In this document: one piece after another, positions 44,085 through 57,512 of the stretch | Numbering within the stretch: position 1 is the first letter of the stretch | Layout: every line of letters begins with the position of its first letter | Assembly: GCF_040054535.1 (NCBI RefSeq) | Contig: NC_090795.1 | Coordinates: forward strand, 7,913,501 to 7,977,500 | Length of the DNA stretch: 64,000 bases | From: Antennarius striatus | Taxonomy: Eukaryota > Chordata > Actinopteri > Lophiiformes > Antennariidae | Direction of reading: 5' to 3' | Translations under genes and position numbers: made by a program | The notes under the pieces: generated by a model | Database searches by the model: none | What the model was told of the DNA's origin: nothing | The model's input: the letters and a program-made list of their open reading frames with translations, nothing else

Positions 44085-44430
44085 GTAGGTCAGGGTGAGT
44101 CGCGGCATGTTGCAGTCTTTGACTGCCTTGTTTTTGTTTGGATTTGTTTTGGTCTATCATTTCATTTAGTTATTAAAAAGGTCTGGATTTTTGAGGTTCA
44201 TAGCCGATAGCAGTTATGTGCATCATATAATCAAAAGCAACTACTGCATGTGGGTCACTGCACCAGTAGTCAGTGTGCTGCAATACAGAACAAGGCAGTC
44301 ACAGACTGCAATATCCCACGCCACCCCTGACTTCAAAATTTTACCCTGACCTACTTGCATGGGTCAAAGATCAAGGCTAGTGCTCTGACCTACTCGCGTA
44401 GATCAAAGCTAGTGCTTTGATCTACGGTCT
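44085..44430. repeat. Foldback element: nested inverted and direct repeats
   Basis: Left arm 44089-44132 and right arm 44289-44331 are imperfect reverse complements; the best part, TTGCAGTCT-TGACTGCCTTG, differs at one position. Outside these, GTAGGTCAGGGT (44085-44096) is exactly complementary to 44343-44354. To the right are two diverged direct copies of GACCTACT...GCTAGTGCT and a 12-bp perfect hairpin at 44397-44426. There is no coding capacity. It resembles a non-autonomous DNA element or its relic. Confidence 0.65.
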
Positions 44431-46895
44431 TACACTGGCTTTCTCCCTCGTCTTTCTATCTTATTCGGTTCCTGAGTAAAAGAATGAAAAGTTGAAATTT
44501 GAAGTGGGATGTAATAAGCAATCAATAAGAATGTCGCCTTTTTAATCGTTGACATGCTTTACTCTATGTATTTCTCATGAATGTACATTTAATTGTGATA
44601 TTTATGCAATTCACAGCTAACTATCTACTTTCCAGACTTATCAAACCAATTTGTCATAATTACTTTGGATACTCAAAGTCTATTGTGTAGTTTTTGGTTA
44701 TAGAAGATATGGTGACAATTTATCAGTACCTTATATCAGATGTTATAATTGTATAAGGTGACTGAGTAATACCGTATATTTAATAATGAACTTTTACATT
44801 TTGTATTTACAATATGTAGAAAATAGTCCAAAGAGGGATTTATTCAAATAAATTTAGAGGTGAGGAAGTCTTTTTGCTCATTAAGAGATTTCTGAGGTTT
44901 CAATATTTTTTAGGTCTTCAGTGTCAGCTACATGTAGGCTGGCCAGTGTTAATGGGCCAATGCTCCTGTAAACACAGGTTGTGGATGAGTAAACCAATCA
45001 TGACTCATGGGTAACTCTGCTCGCTTAGTCCGGACAAAGCTTTTTAACCTTGACACACTGAGTAAATACAGCTGACCACCCGAATGTACTGACGAACATT
45101 ATTTGTGTTATGTATTTACACACCATCCTTTATTTTGGTGTACAGCTGGCAGTGGCAGATTGAGAAATCAGGAAGTGATTGATTTGTAATAACTCCAGAA
45201 TGATTGTCTAGATGGCAATCTCAAGTGAATGTGAATGTTGATGTGATATAGTAGTTATGAGTGAAGAATGGATCTAGGGAAGGCTGGGAGAGGACATTAG
45301 GTTGGAGGGCTGAGAGGATGGGAAAACAAAAGTAGAAAGAGATGAGAGTCAAGCTACTTCAGGATGCCCTGTTGTTTTGCCCTCATTCGGTGATTGAGGA
45401 TGTGTGAAGTGGTGAACTGACAGGCATTGTGGGTAATGAACTGTCTCCACTCCACCGCAACAATTATTTTGAAGGTCAGTCAATGGGCCAACACAGGCAG
45501 CTCTACTGGTACCTTAAAAATGATGATAATGAGTGGTTGGCTTCAGTGTGTGACTTCACTGAACTGCTCTGAGCTGCAGTGGAGTCACACTGGGCACTTC
45601 CTGCTTAAGGTTTGTCCGCACACAATCCAAACTGAGATAATCATAAAAATGTCAATTACTCCCGTCTTCCTGAAACATTCTTTATTAGTAGCAATTCTAA
45701 GGTCTGTGCAATGTATGTCTCAGAGAGTGGCATTGATGAGGCGATGGGAGAGGCAGCAACATGAGTTCAAGAGTGGATGAGAATGAGCTGCATTATTTAG
45801 CTAATGAGCATGACACCACCTTGTGGAGACAAGTGATTTCTGCTCCAGTCAAAAGAATCTGACAGGAACACACACGCTGAGGGGCGTGCAGACACACTGC
45901 TGGATGTCTGTCAGATGTGTACACACACCATTCACAAACATTAAGTTGTGCTGAGACAGGCAGCGCTTTTAAAATTTTAATTGGGGGTGGACAGGAATGC
46001 TTATCCAGCAAATTTACCCATGGAGCTCAGGTTCACCCCTCTTATTAATCCTTCTTACTTCCACAGTTACAGCCTTCCGGAAATACTGCATCAAGAACAT
46101 CAGTCTTGAGACACCATCAGACTCAAACAAAAAATAATAAAGAAATAACAAAGTCAAATCAGTGCTGACGAATGTGAAATTGGTGGCTGATCTTTATGAG
46201 TACCGGCACTTAGTCGTGATGAGGGTCAGTGAAAAATGAGAAATGACAAATAAGATAGTGAGGAGGGAGGGCAGCGAGGCGGGGAGTAACGCTACAGTGG
46301 TAGATTTATGACTTCTTGTTTAGAGTATACGGCTGAAATAGACTCGTAAATGTTTTTGATGGTTCGCAAATAAATAACTCAGCATGTCTACTCAGCACAC
46401 AATAAATAACCCTGAAAAGTTTAATCAATCTCAATCCTTCCAATTTATTTTGGTGATATTTATGTTACTTCATATACAGTACAGCCTAAAGCGCATGCAG
46501 CCAAGGCAGGGACTTACAATATCATTCAATCTTACCTTACCCCAGGTGTCACCTTTAAATCTGCGAGGTCCTGGTGAAATTCCTGTTATAATGTGATGCC
46601 TTTAGGATTGGAAGAAACCATCACTGCAAAATGTGTTTTTCTCCATGCAGCAATTTCAGTATAGTTGCTGAGAGCCATGCTCACCCTTGAACCTCCTCTT
46701 CTCCCACAGCAAACTGCTTCCCACATGCACAGGTCAAGAGCCTCAGTATAAAGGCAGCCCTTTATAATCCTGCACTCATTACATTATGTGCCACAAGTGC
46801 ATGTGCATGCTCGCATAAAATGCATTTCAGTGTGGGAAGATAGTTGCAGTTATGGATGTGCTGGTAGGGAGCCAGTGATTTACCATTTGCCAGTC

Positions 46896-46898
<3 letters not shown>

Positions 46899-46926
<28 letters not shown>

Positions 46927-46941
46927 TAGTGTGTGTTTGTG
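46899..46941. repeat. (GT)n microsatellite
   Basis: About 13 GT units followed by interrupted GT. Confidence 0.9.
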
Positions 46942-49900
46942 TTGGCGGAGGTTTCCCTGGAGAAGCCGGGCATCAAAACTGACCTTGCAGGGAAAAAAGA
47001 CAATAATTTATTCATTGGTATGACACAAATTTTCTCTTTATCGTCGGTCAGGTGTTCAGCTGTTATCTTAGCTTTTTTTAAAGTGTCACTTCCTGAACCA
47101 TGTGAGGTTATTGATTTCTCCAAGCAATGTGTTTAGTTTAGGACACCCAGATTGAGACCACAATTTATGATCTAATCAGTGTGAATTCAGCAGTTTTGCC
47201 TTCATTTAGAATAAGTTAAATACTTCCTCTGGGTCTAAGGGTACACACTTGCAAAACTCCCTCCGTTGTGTATTTTAAAACCTCGAAACTTAACCTCGCT
47301 GTAAAAATGTGTCTTATCGGACAGGGTCCAGCTGGCAATGTCAAACAGATGGCTTTATACCCTCCAGGGTTTCCATTCAGAATAAATTAGTACAATAAAA
47401 TACCAAAGGGGTACTTGGAAAGCAGACAATTAAACACCTTGCATAGAATGCAGTCAAGCTGTATTTCAAATGACTGAAAGATAATACTGATGAATGCAGT
47501 AATTAAAGAAGACAGCACTCAATATGCTTCCAACAATGGACACACAGCCAAGCTTAAAGATGAATTGGCGGGAGGTTCAGAAAGCAACCTTACAAGCTGT
47601 TGCATAATGTGTGTTTTACTTGAAATGGAGGGAAAAGTGCTGGTGTTTATTTTGTATTTCTGAAAAATACTTGGTGGAAACATATGTTAATGGTGTTCTC
47701 CATGAAATAGTCACTGTGTTGGCTTCACTGGGAATTATAATGCCATAGCGGGAAGGTTAATGGCTTTAAAACGATTTTGCTCAAATCAAGCAGCTACAAC
47801 TGTAAAGCACAATTTATATAGACATGCTGCTGTAATAACTTTAACAAACAGTCTAGAAAGAACTCAATTTTCCATTTCAGGATGTTACTGTGGGTTTGTT
47901 CATTTCTGGAACCAAATTGTTTACAGGAAACACCTGTTGGGAGATCACACTCTTCACTGTGCTCCCTGTATGCAGGGACAACAATGAAACACTCAATTAA
48001 TCCAACTCAAAGTAATTAAACAGTATGAAGTTAATCACCTCTGCATCCTTTGTGGTAATTAAATAGACAGAGTTCAGTTGTGTGCTAATGTTTCCCTCAG
48101 GTGTGAGTTACAGATCATACAAGGGATAAGATTACCATCCCCACACAGGCCTTGCCTCCTGTTTCATTTCTTCTTCTTTTTTTTTCAGAGCCTTCCTTCC
48201 TTTTCAGTTTGTTTGCTTTGTCCCAGGATTGTTCTGCCACAGGAGCAACTGAAAAGAGACACGCTCCAAAAACTAGAGAGGTTATTCATAGCACGATGAC
48301 CCAACTCCCCTGTGCGAGGATGCTTGCGCTTGATCCTTTCACAGGAAGGTTAATGTGGGTGCAATGATCCAAGGACTGCCATCTGTCGTCAGGGGTTATA
48401 CTTATGGTGACAGCAATAATTCATTTTGATACTTCTCATCGTGACTCCACTTTTGGACATGGGTTCGGACCTACGTTCTGGTTTGAGGGCTTGTTGAACT
48501 GCGCAGGGTTGTCTGGCAAGTGGTCTGATGAATGAGAAGGAAGGAGGTTCCTGACAGGGTCTACTGCTTCCGCATCAGGAGTAGGGATTGTGTCATGTTT
48601 TCTTTTGTTTTTTTCAGGGAATCACTGGGACCACTTCCAGAATCAGACATTAGTCGTGAGAATCATGTTAATTTGACAATACTTTTTATTATTAATCAAC
48701 CTTTTCTGATTTTTCACCTTTTTTGTCTTCTCATCCTGAGACTAGAGGGATTACTTTGTAGAGGGACCACGTTTAAAATGTCAGGCTTACAATGAATGAG
48801 TTAAAAGTACAAGGTTTATCCAAACAGTATTTGATATGTCTACCCAAGTGAGCTTAGGTAGACTAAAAAACCTAATAAAGGAACACTTACTGCCTTAGAT
48901 TCACACAGGCAGGGGAATGCTATTGACTTATATTGATGACTAAGTATATTGAGGCCATAAATAATTGTACAACTCATGACTTGCACCACTCAAGCAGACT
49001 GGAATATCTTAAAAGAAAAAAAATGCACTGCAGCCTCACTACATCAAAGTGGTGAAATAAAGTGTGTGTGCCATCATAACAGACATGGGTGGGGGACTGG
49101 CTGTCTATTTTTAAACTAGCTTTTGGCGCATCAGCAGCAATCATCGATGACTTCACTGAATAAGTGTTTTGAGCGCGTGCAGTGCCACGGATGCTGTGCG
49201 TGTTCACGAAGGGAACTGGATGGGAAAGTGACACCTTGCCCTTCCTAAGGAACTATTCTCTGAGGTACTGATTCTCCAGCTGGTGAGCAGCTGTGCATTC
49301 AATCACAAGAAGCCTGTGGTCATATTTGACTTTGGAGGTGTGTAAGTGTGTGAAACCCACCTTTTCCCTAGAGCTCAATTAGGTGATCACTGTGAGACTA
49401 AATGCTTTTCAGATGACACAGGAAAGACCAACGCCAGGGTACAATTAGGAAAAATCTAGCAGTAACCCCCCAAAAGCAATATTAAATAACATTATTAAAA
49501 TATGCAAATCTTTTTAAAATGGATTCTTGTGTGTGAAATTCTGTGTTGTTTCAGGACAGACAATACCAAACTACTGTACTTACAGGACATCTGGCCCTGT
49601 AATGATAAGAAGAAGCTGTTATTTCTGACAAACTTTTAAAACCCAACCCTACACACTGCATTGCAGGTAAAGTATGTGATGGCAGGAAGCTCAAAAACAT
49701 TGGAATAAAATCTGCCAAAAATATCAAGAGGAAATCAAGTAAAGCACATAAAATAGCGAGGAACTAGAGGAGACGGGAGGAGAAATGTATTCTGCATTTC
49801 CTTTCAGCATGACAGTTTTGGATTTGTTCGATTTCACATTCATAACTTAGAGCATTAATCTACTTTCTAAAAGCACAAGGATGGAACAATTTTGACAGTC

Positions 49901-51223
49901 AAGGTTTGTGTGAAAGTCTAACATTTTGGGGCTCAAGGCTTTTGTTCCCATAATCTCTAAAGGACTGCTCCGTTATAAATGAACCATTTTCATGTTTTCA
50001 TTCAGCTTCAGGAACGTCGTTGTACTTTTTAAAACAGACACATAGCTATATATAGATACAATTAATAGATAAAACACAGATACATATCTGTTCTATATTT
50101 TGGAGGTTCAGACAATGTAGAAACAAAGATAAATAAATGTTTTAATTAATTGTATCAATTAAATTCTACGTGTATATTTAAAAAGTACCTTTTCATGCAA
50201 AAGACAGAAAAGGAAGGAAGACCAAATCACATTTATGTTTGGCAGCTCATTAGAGATTTCAATATATGACAAAAATGTATTTACACAATAATAAACTGAA
50301 TGCAACACAAAATATGAGAGTCTCTGAAGTGGCACCTGAATGTTTTCATTGCGTGGTCTTATAGAAATACAAATAAATAAATACAAATACAAAAACCAGT
50401 GGGTCAAGAAAGAACAACATTTGTGTGTGATGCTAATGACAGAGGGGCAGGCACAGGTCAGTTATTTTGAAAAAGAAATAAAGAATTTGCCATTTAGAAT
50501 TCTAAAAAGCATGAGGTGAACAAATTGTATCTGACACCTGAATGTCTTTCTGGCACAATGCCTGAGAGATGCTTTTCTTCTTGAGTTCAATTTCACTTTG
50601 ATGTCTCCATTATTGTGCAATAACTTTTTTGGTTGAGCCCTTTGGATTTCTTCTTTTCTGTACAAACATTCTCTCTAACACATTAAGTTAGAATTTCATC
50701 ATTTTATTGTTGTGAAAAATACGTTATTTTCTTAAATTCAATCAGAGTAAATTTAAAATATATTGAATAAAACCACATCAAGGTTTTCATGTCTCTTGAT
50801 ATTGTGTCACTTAAACGGACACAAACCAGCTGCCATACTGTAAATCTGGTAATTCAGTTTGAGTTCAAGCCCCACATGTTCCATCTTCCTGTATGATCAA
50901 ACTGGTCTGGGACACATTCATGGGATCCCCTCCTGTCAAGGACAGAAATCAAGATCAGCATTGAGGCTGGCTTCAGTGGACTAGTTTAAGGAGGAGGCCC
51001 TTCCAGAGAACATTACCAGGGCCCATCAAGAGCCTTGACATCTCTAGCAGTTAGCATCATCTTTTAAGTCCAGTAGGTGTAACCTTGAAGGGCACATTAA
51101 AGATGAAATGATAGTATAACTCCGCTGGACGTTCACAGTGATCAAACACGTGTTACACGTTGGAATTGCGTGTGTGCAGCAACTTGATGAATGGGTTAAT
51201 GTTAATATTCAAGGTTATCATGG

Positions 51224-51230
51224 ACACACA

Positions 51231-51287
<57 letters not shown>
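51224..51287. repeat. (CA)n microsatellite
   Basis: About 28 CA units with a single TA interruption near the left end. Confidence 0.95.
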
Positions 51288-51288
<1 letters not shown>

Positions 51289-52663
51289 GACATGCACAGT
51301 CCATTTAACTGAGGGGATGGGGGATTGGATGTCAGCGTAATCCTCTGTCTCCTGTATCTAAGGCCCAGAAACACTGTTGCCCGATATCATCAACACGACA
51401 GTGGGGCCGCATCAGCGGTAAGCAACAGCCTGACAGAGAAACACGATAGGATGACTTCACCTGCAGAGTGACCTCGACACAAACAATGTATGTCTACACA
51501 CACCTATCGGTTTTCCTATTTGCAAACATTTGTGGTGTGTTAACAGCAGAACACACTAATGAATTTATAATTCAAGAAAACTGGCTATATATCAGACAAG
51601 GGTAGAAATAAAATTTTTTAAAAAGGTGCAAAGAATTTTTTGTAATTTAGTCCCATAATTTTATTCATTTTACATCCTCTTAAAATGTTAGGCAACTAAA
51701 ATTTAATCAATAGCAATATGTGGCTAGGATTTAAACAAATACCCATTATTGCCTGTTCATGTTGAAAAATATGTTTAGGCTATTAATTCATTTATTATAC
51801 AGCTCAAACAATTCCAGCAGTTTTAATTATGGAAATGTTCATAAAAAGATGAAAAAACAATCAGCATCCTTCTGTTTGTTTGTAAGGGACATAACTCGTC
51901 ATCACAGTATTCCATACCAGGAGTAGGGAGGTTTGGGTTTCCTACTTCAATTTCATTGAATGACCCATAACAAGGTGGCACAATCTGAGGACCCAGTTAC
52001 ACAACTGACACCAATATCAATGTAATTCTAAGACTGATGGCAGAATCAACAAGCTGATAATAGTAAAGACATGTCACTGGCGCACATTCTTGAAACATTT
52101 TAGCTGATTACTTTCAAATGCTTGTGCATTTTTACAGAGTAAAAGCAAGCTGATAAACAGGTGTTCTGAAAAAAATAAATAAAACTTTCACCTTCAACTT
52201 GCCAAATGCAGAATGGAGCTACGGCTCAGAGGTGCACCTCTAGCCCAGCTGATACTCAAGCTACATCACAAGTGACTTCATTGCTATTCATATCATGGTG
52301 TCTCCTGCCTGTCATTCACTTCAATGTACAGCCCATGGTGATCACCAGAACAAGCCAGAGGTGCCAAACATGCCTTGATTACATAAATACTTACACTCAC
52401 AGGACAAGTCTTGACAGCAATGGGCCTTGGTGTTTTTGCTGCAATTAAACTTGGGGACAACAATGAGAATTATATTCACATTGTCATGCTGCCACAAGCT
52501 CTGTGACTTAAAGAGCAGCACTGAACATCTTGACTAGAGTGCAAGGTTGCAGTATTTACCAGAAAATAATGATGACTATGGTGTGAACTTCTTTAATGCG
52601 GAAATGTGATGGTGAATCTGTCCTGCAAAGTATGATTATATGTATATACAGTATGTGTATGGG

Positions 52664-52680
52664 ACACACACACACACACA

Positions 52681-52767
<87 letters not shown>
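52664..52767. repeat. Interrupted (CA)n microsatellite
   Basis: About 50 dinucleotide units with one CGCG and one TA interruption. Confidence 0.95.
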
Positions 52768-52768
<1 letters not shown>

Positions 52769-54083
52769 AATATGAAATCACGTGGTCATGTTCAATGTAT
52801 TGTGTGTATATTTGACATGTTAGTCATTGCAGGCAGCATCACACATGAACAGGTGTGTTTTACAGGATGAATGAAGAGCTGACATAGATAAATGACCCTG
52901 GTCTACCAGAGGCCATTATATTGAAGGCCACTGCTGCCCACTGTAGGTGGTACGTTGCGTGGACCTTGACATGGCCAGTGGCTAAAAATAACCAAGCTGC
53001 TACTATGGTGTGTTTCCGCCCTCTTATTGACAAACACACACAGACACATACAGATGCAGCAACACGTACAACTGGACTGTATACCACATGGTACACAGTC
53101 TCTAAGTAACAGTTAGTAGCTTCACATTGAAGTCAACTTTGAATTTGACAAAAAAATAAATGCGGACTTTGAAAAGGATTTTATGTCCAATCTCGGTGCT
53201 GGCAGCAGAGAAATAGAGTGGGAGAGAACGCACGCTTGCATTTTTAGACTTGCCCACCTATACCTATTTTTTCCTTATATGTATTCAAATGCATTGCAGC
53301 ATTCTAATAATAGAAAGGAGTTCCACATTGATTGGATGCTTATTATTGTAATCTAACTGCAAGTGACTGTTGCTTTTCCCCCTCCTGCAAACTCTCAGTT
53401 AATTACAGTCATCTTCATTTCTTTCTTTGGCAAGGATTCATTTTGCACGTAATGCAGCAGCTCTTTTGTTTAAATGTGCTGTTGGGAAGTGCACATATTC
53501 ATTCTTCAAGCAACCAGTGTAGAAACAGTCTACTTCTATACATAAATAGATACTTCCATGGAAACGGTAACTGATTTATGCATTGCTCTCTGTGACAAAA
53601 GGCATGATAAGCACATGACTGTATGTCTCCCTCATGTACTCACAGCATCACAACAGTTCTACACTGCAAGTGTGTTATTTGGATGATGGAGTAGATGCAT
53701 CTCTTGGAAAATTGGAAAGGAAAAATACAGCAGATAGTAACAACTCAGGGATGAGAGAGCCAACTCGTACTGCCCTTAGATTGATGGGAACATGCTTACG
53801 GAGGAAGGAGCAGGTTATGAAGATTAATTTAGGTGAGCTCGTCACCTTTTCATTTTTGTTTATGATTTGATTTTCTCCCTCACAAAATGCACTGTGTAAA
53901 TTTTGAGCACAGCATTCAGTACCCAATTATCACATCAGGGTGTCTCTGTCAGCTTGCATAATATATTCAAATAATTATATTTAGCAAAGGTTAATTGACT
54001 AAACCGTTCATTCAATCGCTGTCAGCCAAGTCTATCTGGCTCCACGGACCAAAGCGTTGCACCGGCATGATGATACAATTTGG

Positions 54084-54097
54084 GTTGCTATGGCAAC
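54084..54097. promoter_or_regulatory. RFX-type X-box palindrome
   Basis: GTTGCTATGGCAAC matches the X-box consensus GTTNCCATGGNAAC in both half-sites, with one change at the centre. It is about 1.8 kb upstream of the kcnb2 CpG-rich promoter. RFX factors drive ciliary and some neuronal genes; a target gene is not shown. Confidence 0.5.
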
Positions 54098-55869
54098 AAC
54101 CCACACAAGCACACATACCCACGTAGTACACAAGAACATTAAAAATAGTCATATTAACTGTGTAGCATCATCTCTTTTACCTCCTCCTAGAAAGAAAATG
54201 TGGTTTGCAGTCTTTTAAAACATTTAAAACACAGTGCATCAACAGATTTTTATATAGAAATGTAATGATTGCAGATATCAACCTATTGATAACTGGAGTT
54301 TTCCACCCACGTATAGGCTGTCTTTAGAGAACCTGCACAGGCAGGTAGAGTTTGTATAGCGCTGCAAGCCTCTACTGCACAAAGTATGACATTAGTACTC
54401 ACAACACATTTTCCTGCTCCAGAAACTGCGGCACACAATCGGGCTCTGCTGATTATTTTGCATCACTTCTACCTCACACATAATGATTCATGAAAGACCT
54501 GATTGGCTGTCTGTTTATAATAATTAATGGATGAGGACACAGTCAATCGCCCTTAATCATTTCCCTGTAACCTGAGTAATTAACAATTGTGTCATCAGTG
54601 GCTATGTCATCAAGAGAATAATTTACGTCCTTCATTTATTTAATTCATTATTATTTAATTATCTTCTATGATGCGTCAACGTTTGGTTCTTGAACACTGT
54701 CATATGAATGTCACCATGGTGTATGTAAATGTGACAATGTAAACAACTTGACTTCAGCTGAAATCTTTTTCTTTAGATGCTTTTTTACACACAACTACAA
54801 ACCCAAACTGACACGGCAAAGGTGACGGATCGGATGGAGTACTGAAGTCAAATAATTAATCAGCTCCATATCTTTATGTGATCAACATAAACATCAACAT
54901 AAAGATCAACATGAAGATAAAGTGGGAGTATATGATGTACAGAATCTGTGGATCCATATGTGACATTTGCACAGCTAGTGCCAATTCCTATAACCTTTAT
55001 GCAACGGTGCCCACACAGTTAAGACATAACACACTGTATGTGCACGCAAAGACTACATACTTGTTCAATGCGGCATTATTGATCGCTTGCCACAGGAAGG
55101 AAGGAACATGGCAAGGTAATCAATTACGTATATGCAGTGTATAATCAAATTTCTGGAAAAATGCTTGACTAAGGGGAAATATTGGACTGACGTAGTGATG
55201 CTCTATGGGGACGTATTACTGCATTATTGAACTTTATTCATATGAAGTGAGACTGAGAGACAGAGAGAGTAATTTGAGAGAGCACAAACACTGTATGATA
55301 AGAGATGCATGATTTACAATCTTCCTTTTAAGGCAAGATTTAAGGTCTTTTAAGGAAATTTAAGGCCAGAGTGTGGAGTAATCAATACAAATTGATAGCT
55401 GATAGATAAGGTGGGTTTTGATTGCTTGACATAGGTATATCTGTCCACATTTGACCACAACTTCCCAGGTGCAAGCAGAAAATCAAAGGCCATCGTGGGT
55501 CAAATAGTACTTTATTAAAGTTTCACTGTTGCAAAGTCCAACCCCAGGCTTATAGGTGCATTTATAGTCATAATCAAAATAACATTTCATGGTCATTTCA
55601 CTGAAAGTTGCCCATGGCGAGTTGTGGACCAAATTTCATTTTCTACCAGCGCTCCAATACTAGCCTTTGATGGCTGATAATGGGATATATGAGACATGAT
55701 GATCTGTGTGTTTGATTCTGTGTGTATGTAATAGACCTTAGTGCACAATAAAGAAGAAATAACAGTAAAAAAATAATCTCCTTTCAACTCACTTTCCACA
55801 TTTCAGTGGAATGGAACGTGTTTTTTTTCATTGTGTTCCAGAATATAATGTTCCGACAGTTGTAATGAG
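54098..55869. other. kcnb2 upstream region
   Basis: No gene recognised. The part at about 54.42-54.66 kb is rich in TAATTA-type homeodomain sites mixed with non-repetitive sequence and looks like a candidate conserved element. A small ATCAACATAAA tandem lies at 54881-54916. Confidence 0.4.
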
Positions 55870-55884
55870 GATTTCACCTCTGTG

Positions 55885-56330
55885 ATGTGGTGCAGCCCGT
55901 GCGCACCCCTCCACTCCTCCTTATGTAGTATACAGCGGGACACTCTGCAGTTCGCCTATCCCGTACCTTCCCGTTGCCTTTTACGCGCCACGACGTCTGC
56001 AGCGCAGTGGCTCCGTGAGTCCGTCTTCTACACACGCTGAAAGCTTTTGGATGACGGCAGGACTTTTCTTTTCTTCTTATGTTCCGATGCCGAAACCGTG
56101 TTGGTTCTGTTTCGATGATTTATTTTAGAGGAAGAAATACACGTTTTATTTCTTATCCTCTCTTCTCGTTTTCATTAAAATGCGGGACGCGCGTTCTGTG
56201 CGCGGCGTCCGCGGAGTGCTCTCTCCGGTCGTGGCCGCTTGACTGAAGGGAGATCCCGGCCCGCTTTTCATCTCATACTCCCTTAGGAACAAGAGGACTT
56301 TGCATGCAAAAGGTGGTTTATCTCGGAAAG
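55885..56330 (+). promoter_or_regulatory. kcnb2: kcnb2 CpG-rich promoter and noncoding first exon
   Basis: The most CpG-rich stretch of the window (for example GCGCGGCGTCCGCGG near 56200). It ends in a good donor, CGGAAAG|gtgaga, at 56331. This matches the human KCNB2 structure, in which exon 1 is untranslated and exon 2 carries the start codon. The transcription start is not determined, so the left limit is approximate. Confidence 0.6.
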
Positions 56331-57401
56331 GTGAGAGCGACTGTTTTTCTGCGACTTTTTAAAAAATTAGACACCACTTTGAACAGCCGGCAACACAAGC
56401 CGTATTTTTAAAAGATGATATGGGCTTTACGTAAAAGCTGTTGAATTATGAGATTCATACTGAAAGAAATAACATAACATAAAAGATAGGTTACAGAGAA
56501 TTTTCAAATTCATAACACAGCACAAGTCAAGACATATCTATTAGCGACATGTTGCAGCTCAGCATGTCTTCAAATTCATGTCTGATTCCATTTGTATAGT
56601 AAAACTGGTAGATATTTTGATACAAATGATGCAAAAAATAAAAATAATCAGACTAAAACTGTTGCATTCAGGAGCATTTCCTTATCTCTCATTCTTGATG
56701 ATACAAGCTCCTCTGGCAGTAAAACCTGTCCGGTTAATGGATAGAGAACTTTTTCACAATTTCCTGTACTCATCCAAGTGTAAGAGACATTTTACTATTC
56801 TGTTTAATAAATCCAGTGTCTCTTGACATCTGCAAAGTGTAAAAACATGAGTAATGGCCAAACGTGGCCAGGGTACAAATGTTGGAAAATGAGAAATTAA
56901 ATAAGACTCCTGAAATTGCTGGCATGCATGCTTCCTCTAAGAAATATTCAGAGCACATCAGTGGATTTGATGGCTTCTTTCAGTTAATTTGTTTCCTGAC
57001 CTACCACAGAGTCCAATTTGGATGGATGGGTAGTATAGATAGTTTTGCGCCTGCAGGAGTTCCTTGTCTCAATACAGCCATAACATTGCATGAGTCGAGT
57101 GCAAAGCAAAGCAGCCATATTGACTGTTAAAACAAAATCACTGATTCTGTCTAACACTTTTTACAAAATATGATGAAAGTGATCAATAACACTGCACAAC
57201 TCCGGCTATTTTTGACAACAGATTAAATGACAGCTGACCTAGCACAGATTTATTTTTGAAATACATTCATAACACAGAGTGTTTAATCCCTGTTGAATCT
57301 TGTAATTCATCCAAATTTTTCACACCGGACTTGATGAACTTGCTGTATGTGCAACCAGTCATTTCCTCACCTCACAAACTGTTTGTTTTGTTTTCTCAGC
57401 C

Positions 57402-57449
57402 ATGGAGGTACATCCCAAAAAAGGATCCGACATAATTTTAAACATTTAA
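57402..57449 (+). CDS. Upstream ORF in kcnb2 5' leader
   Basis: Two bases after the exon 2 acceptor (TTTTCTCAG|CC) is an ATG in the strong context CCATGG. It encodes MEVHPKKGSDIILNI and stops at TAA, 63 bases before the main start codon. If exon 1 is spliced here, most scanning ribosomes would meet this ATG first, unless exon 1 itself carries one. Function is inferred; it may not be translated. Confidence 0.4.
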   Translation: MEVHPKKGSDIILNI

Positions 57450-57512
57450 ACTTTTTAAATAAATTTTTTCCCCTTATAACATCTTCCCCAATAAGTCTCT
57501 TTTTCCATCACC

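Larger units (their letters stand above)
44431..54083. other. trpa1-kcnb2 intergenic region, right part
   Basis: No gene recognised. It contains three CA/TG microsatellites (46899, 51224 and 52664). A mixed-composition stretch at about 47.65-48.1 kb could be a conserved noncoding element. Short open frames show no family resemblance. Confidence 0.5.
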
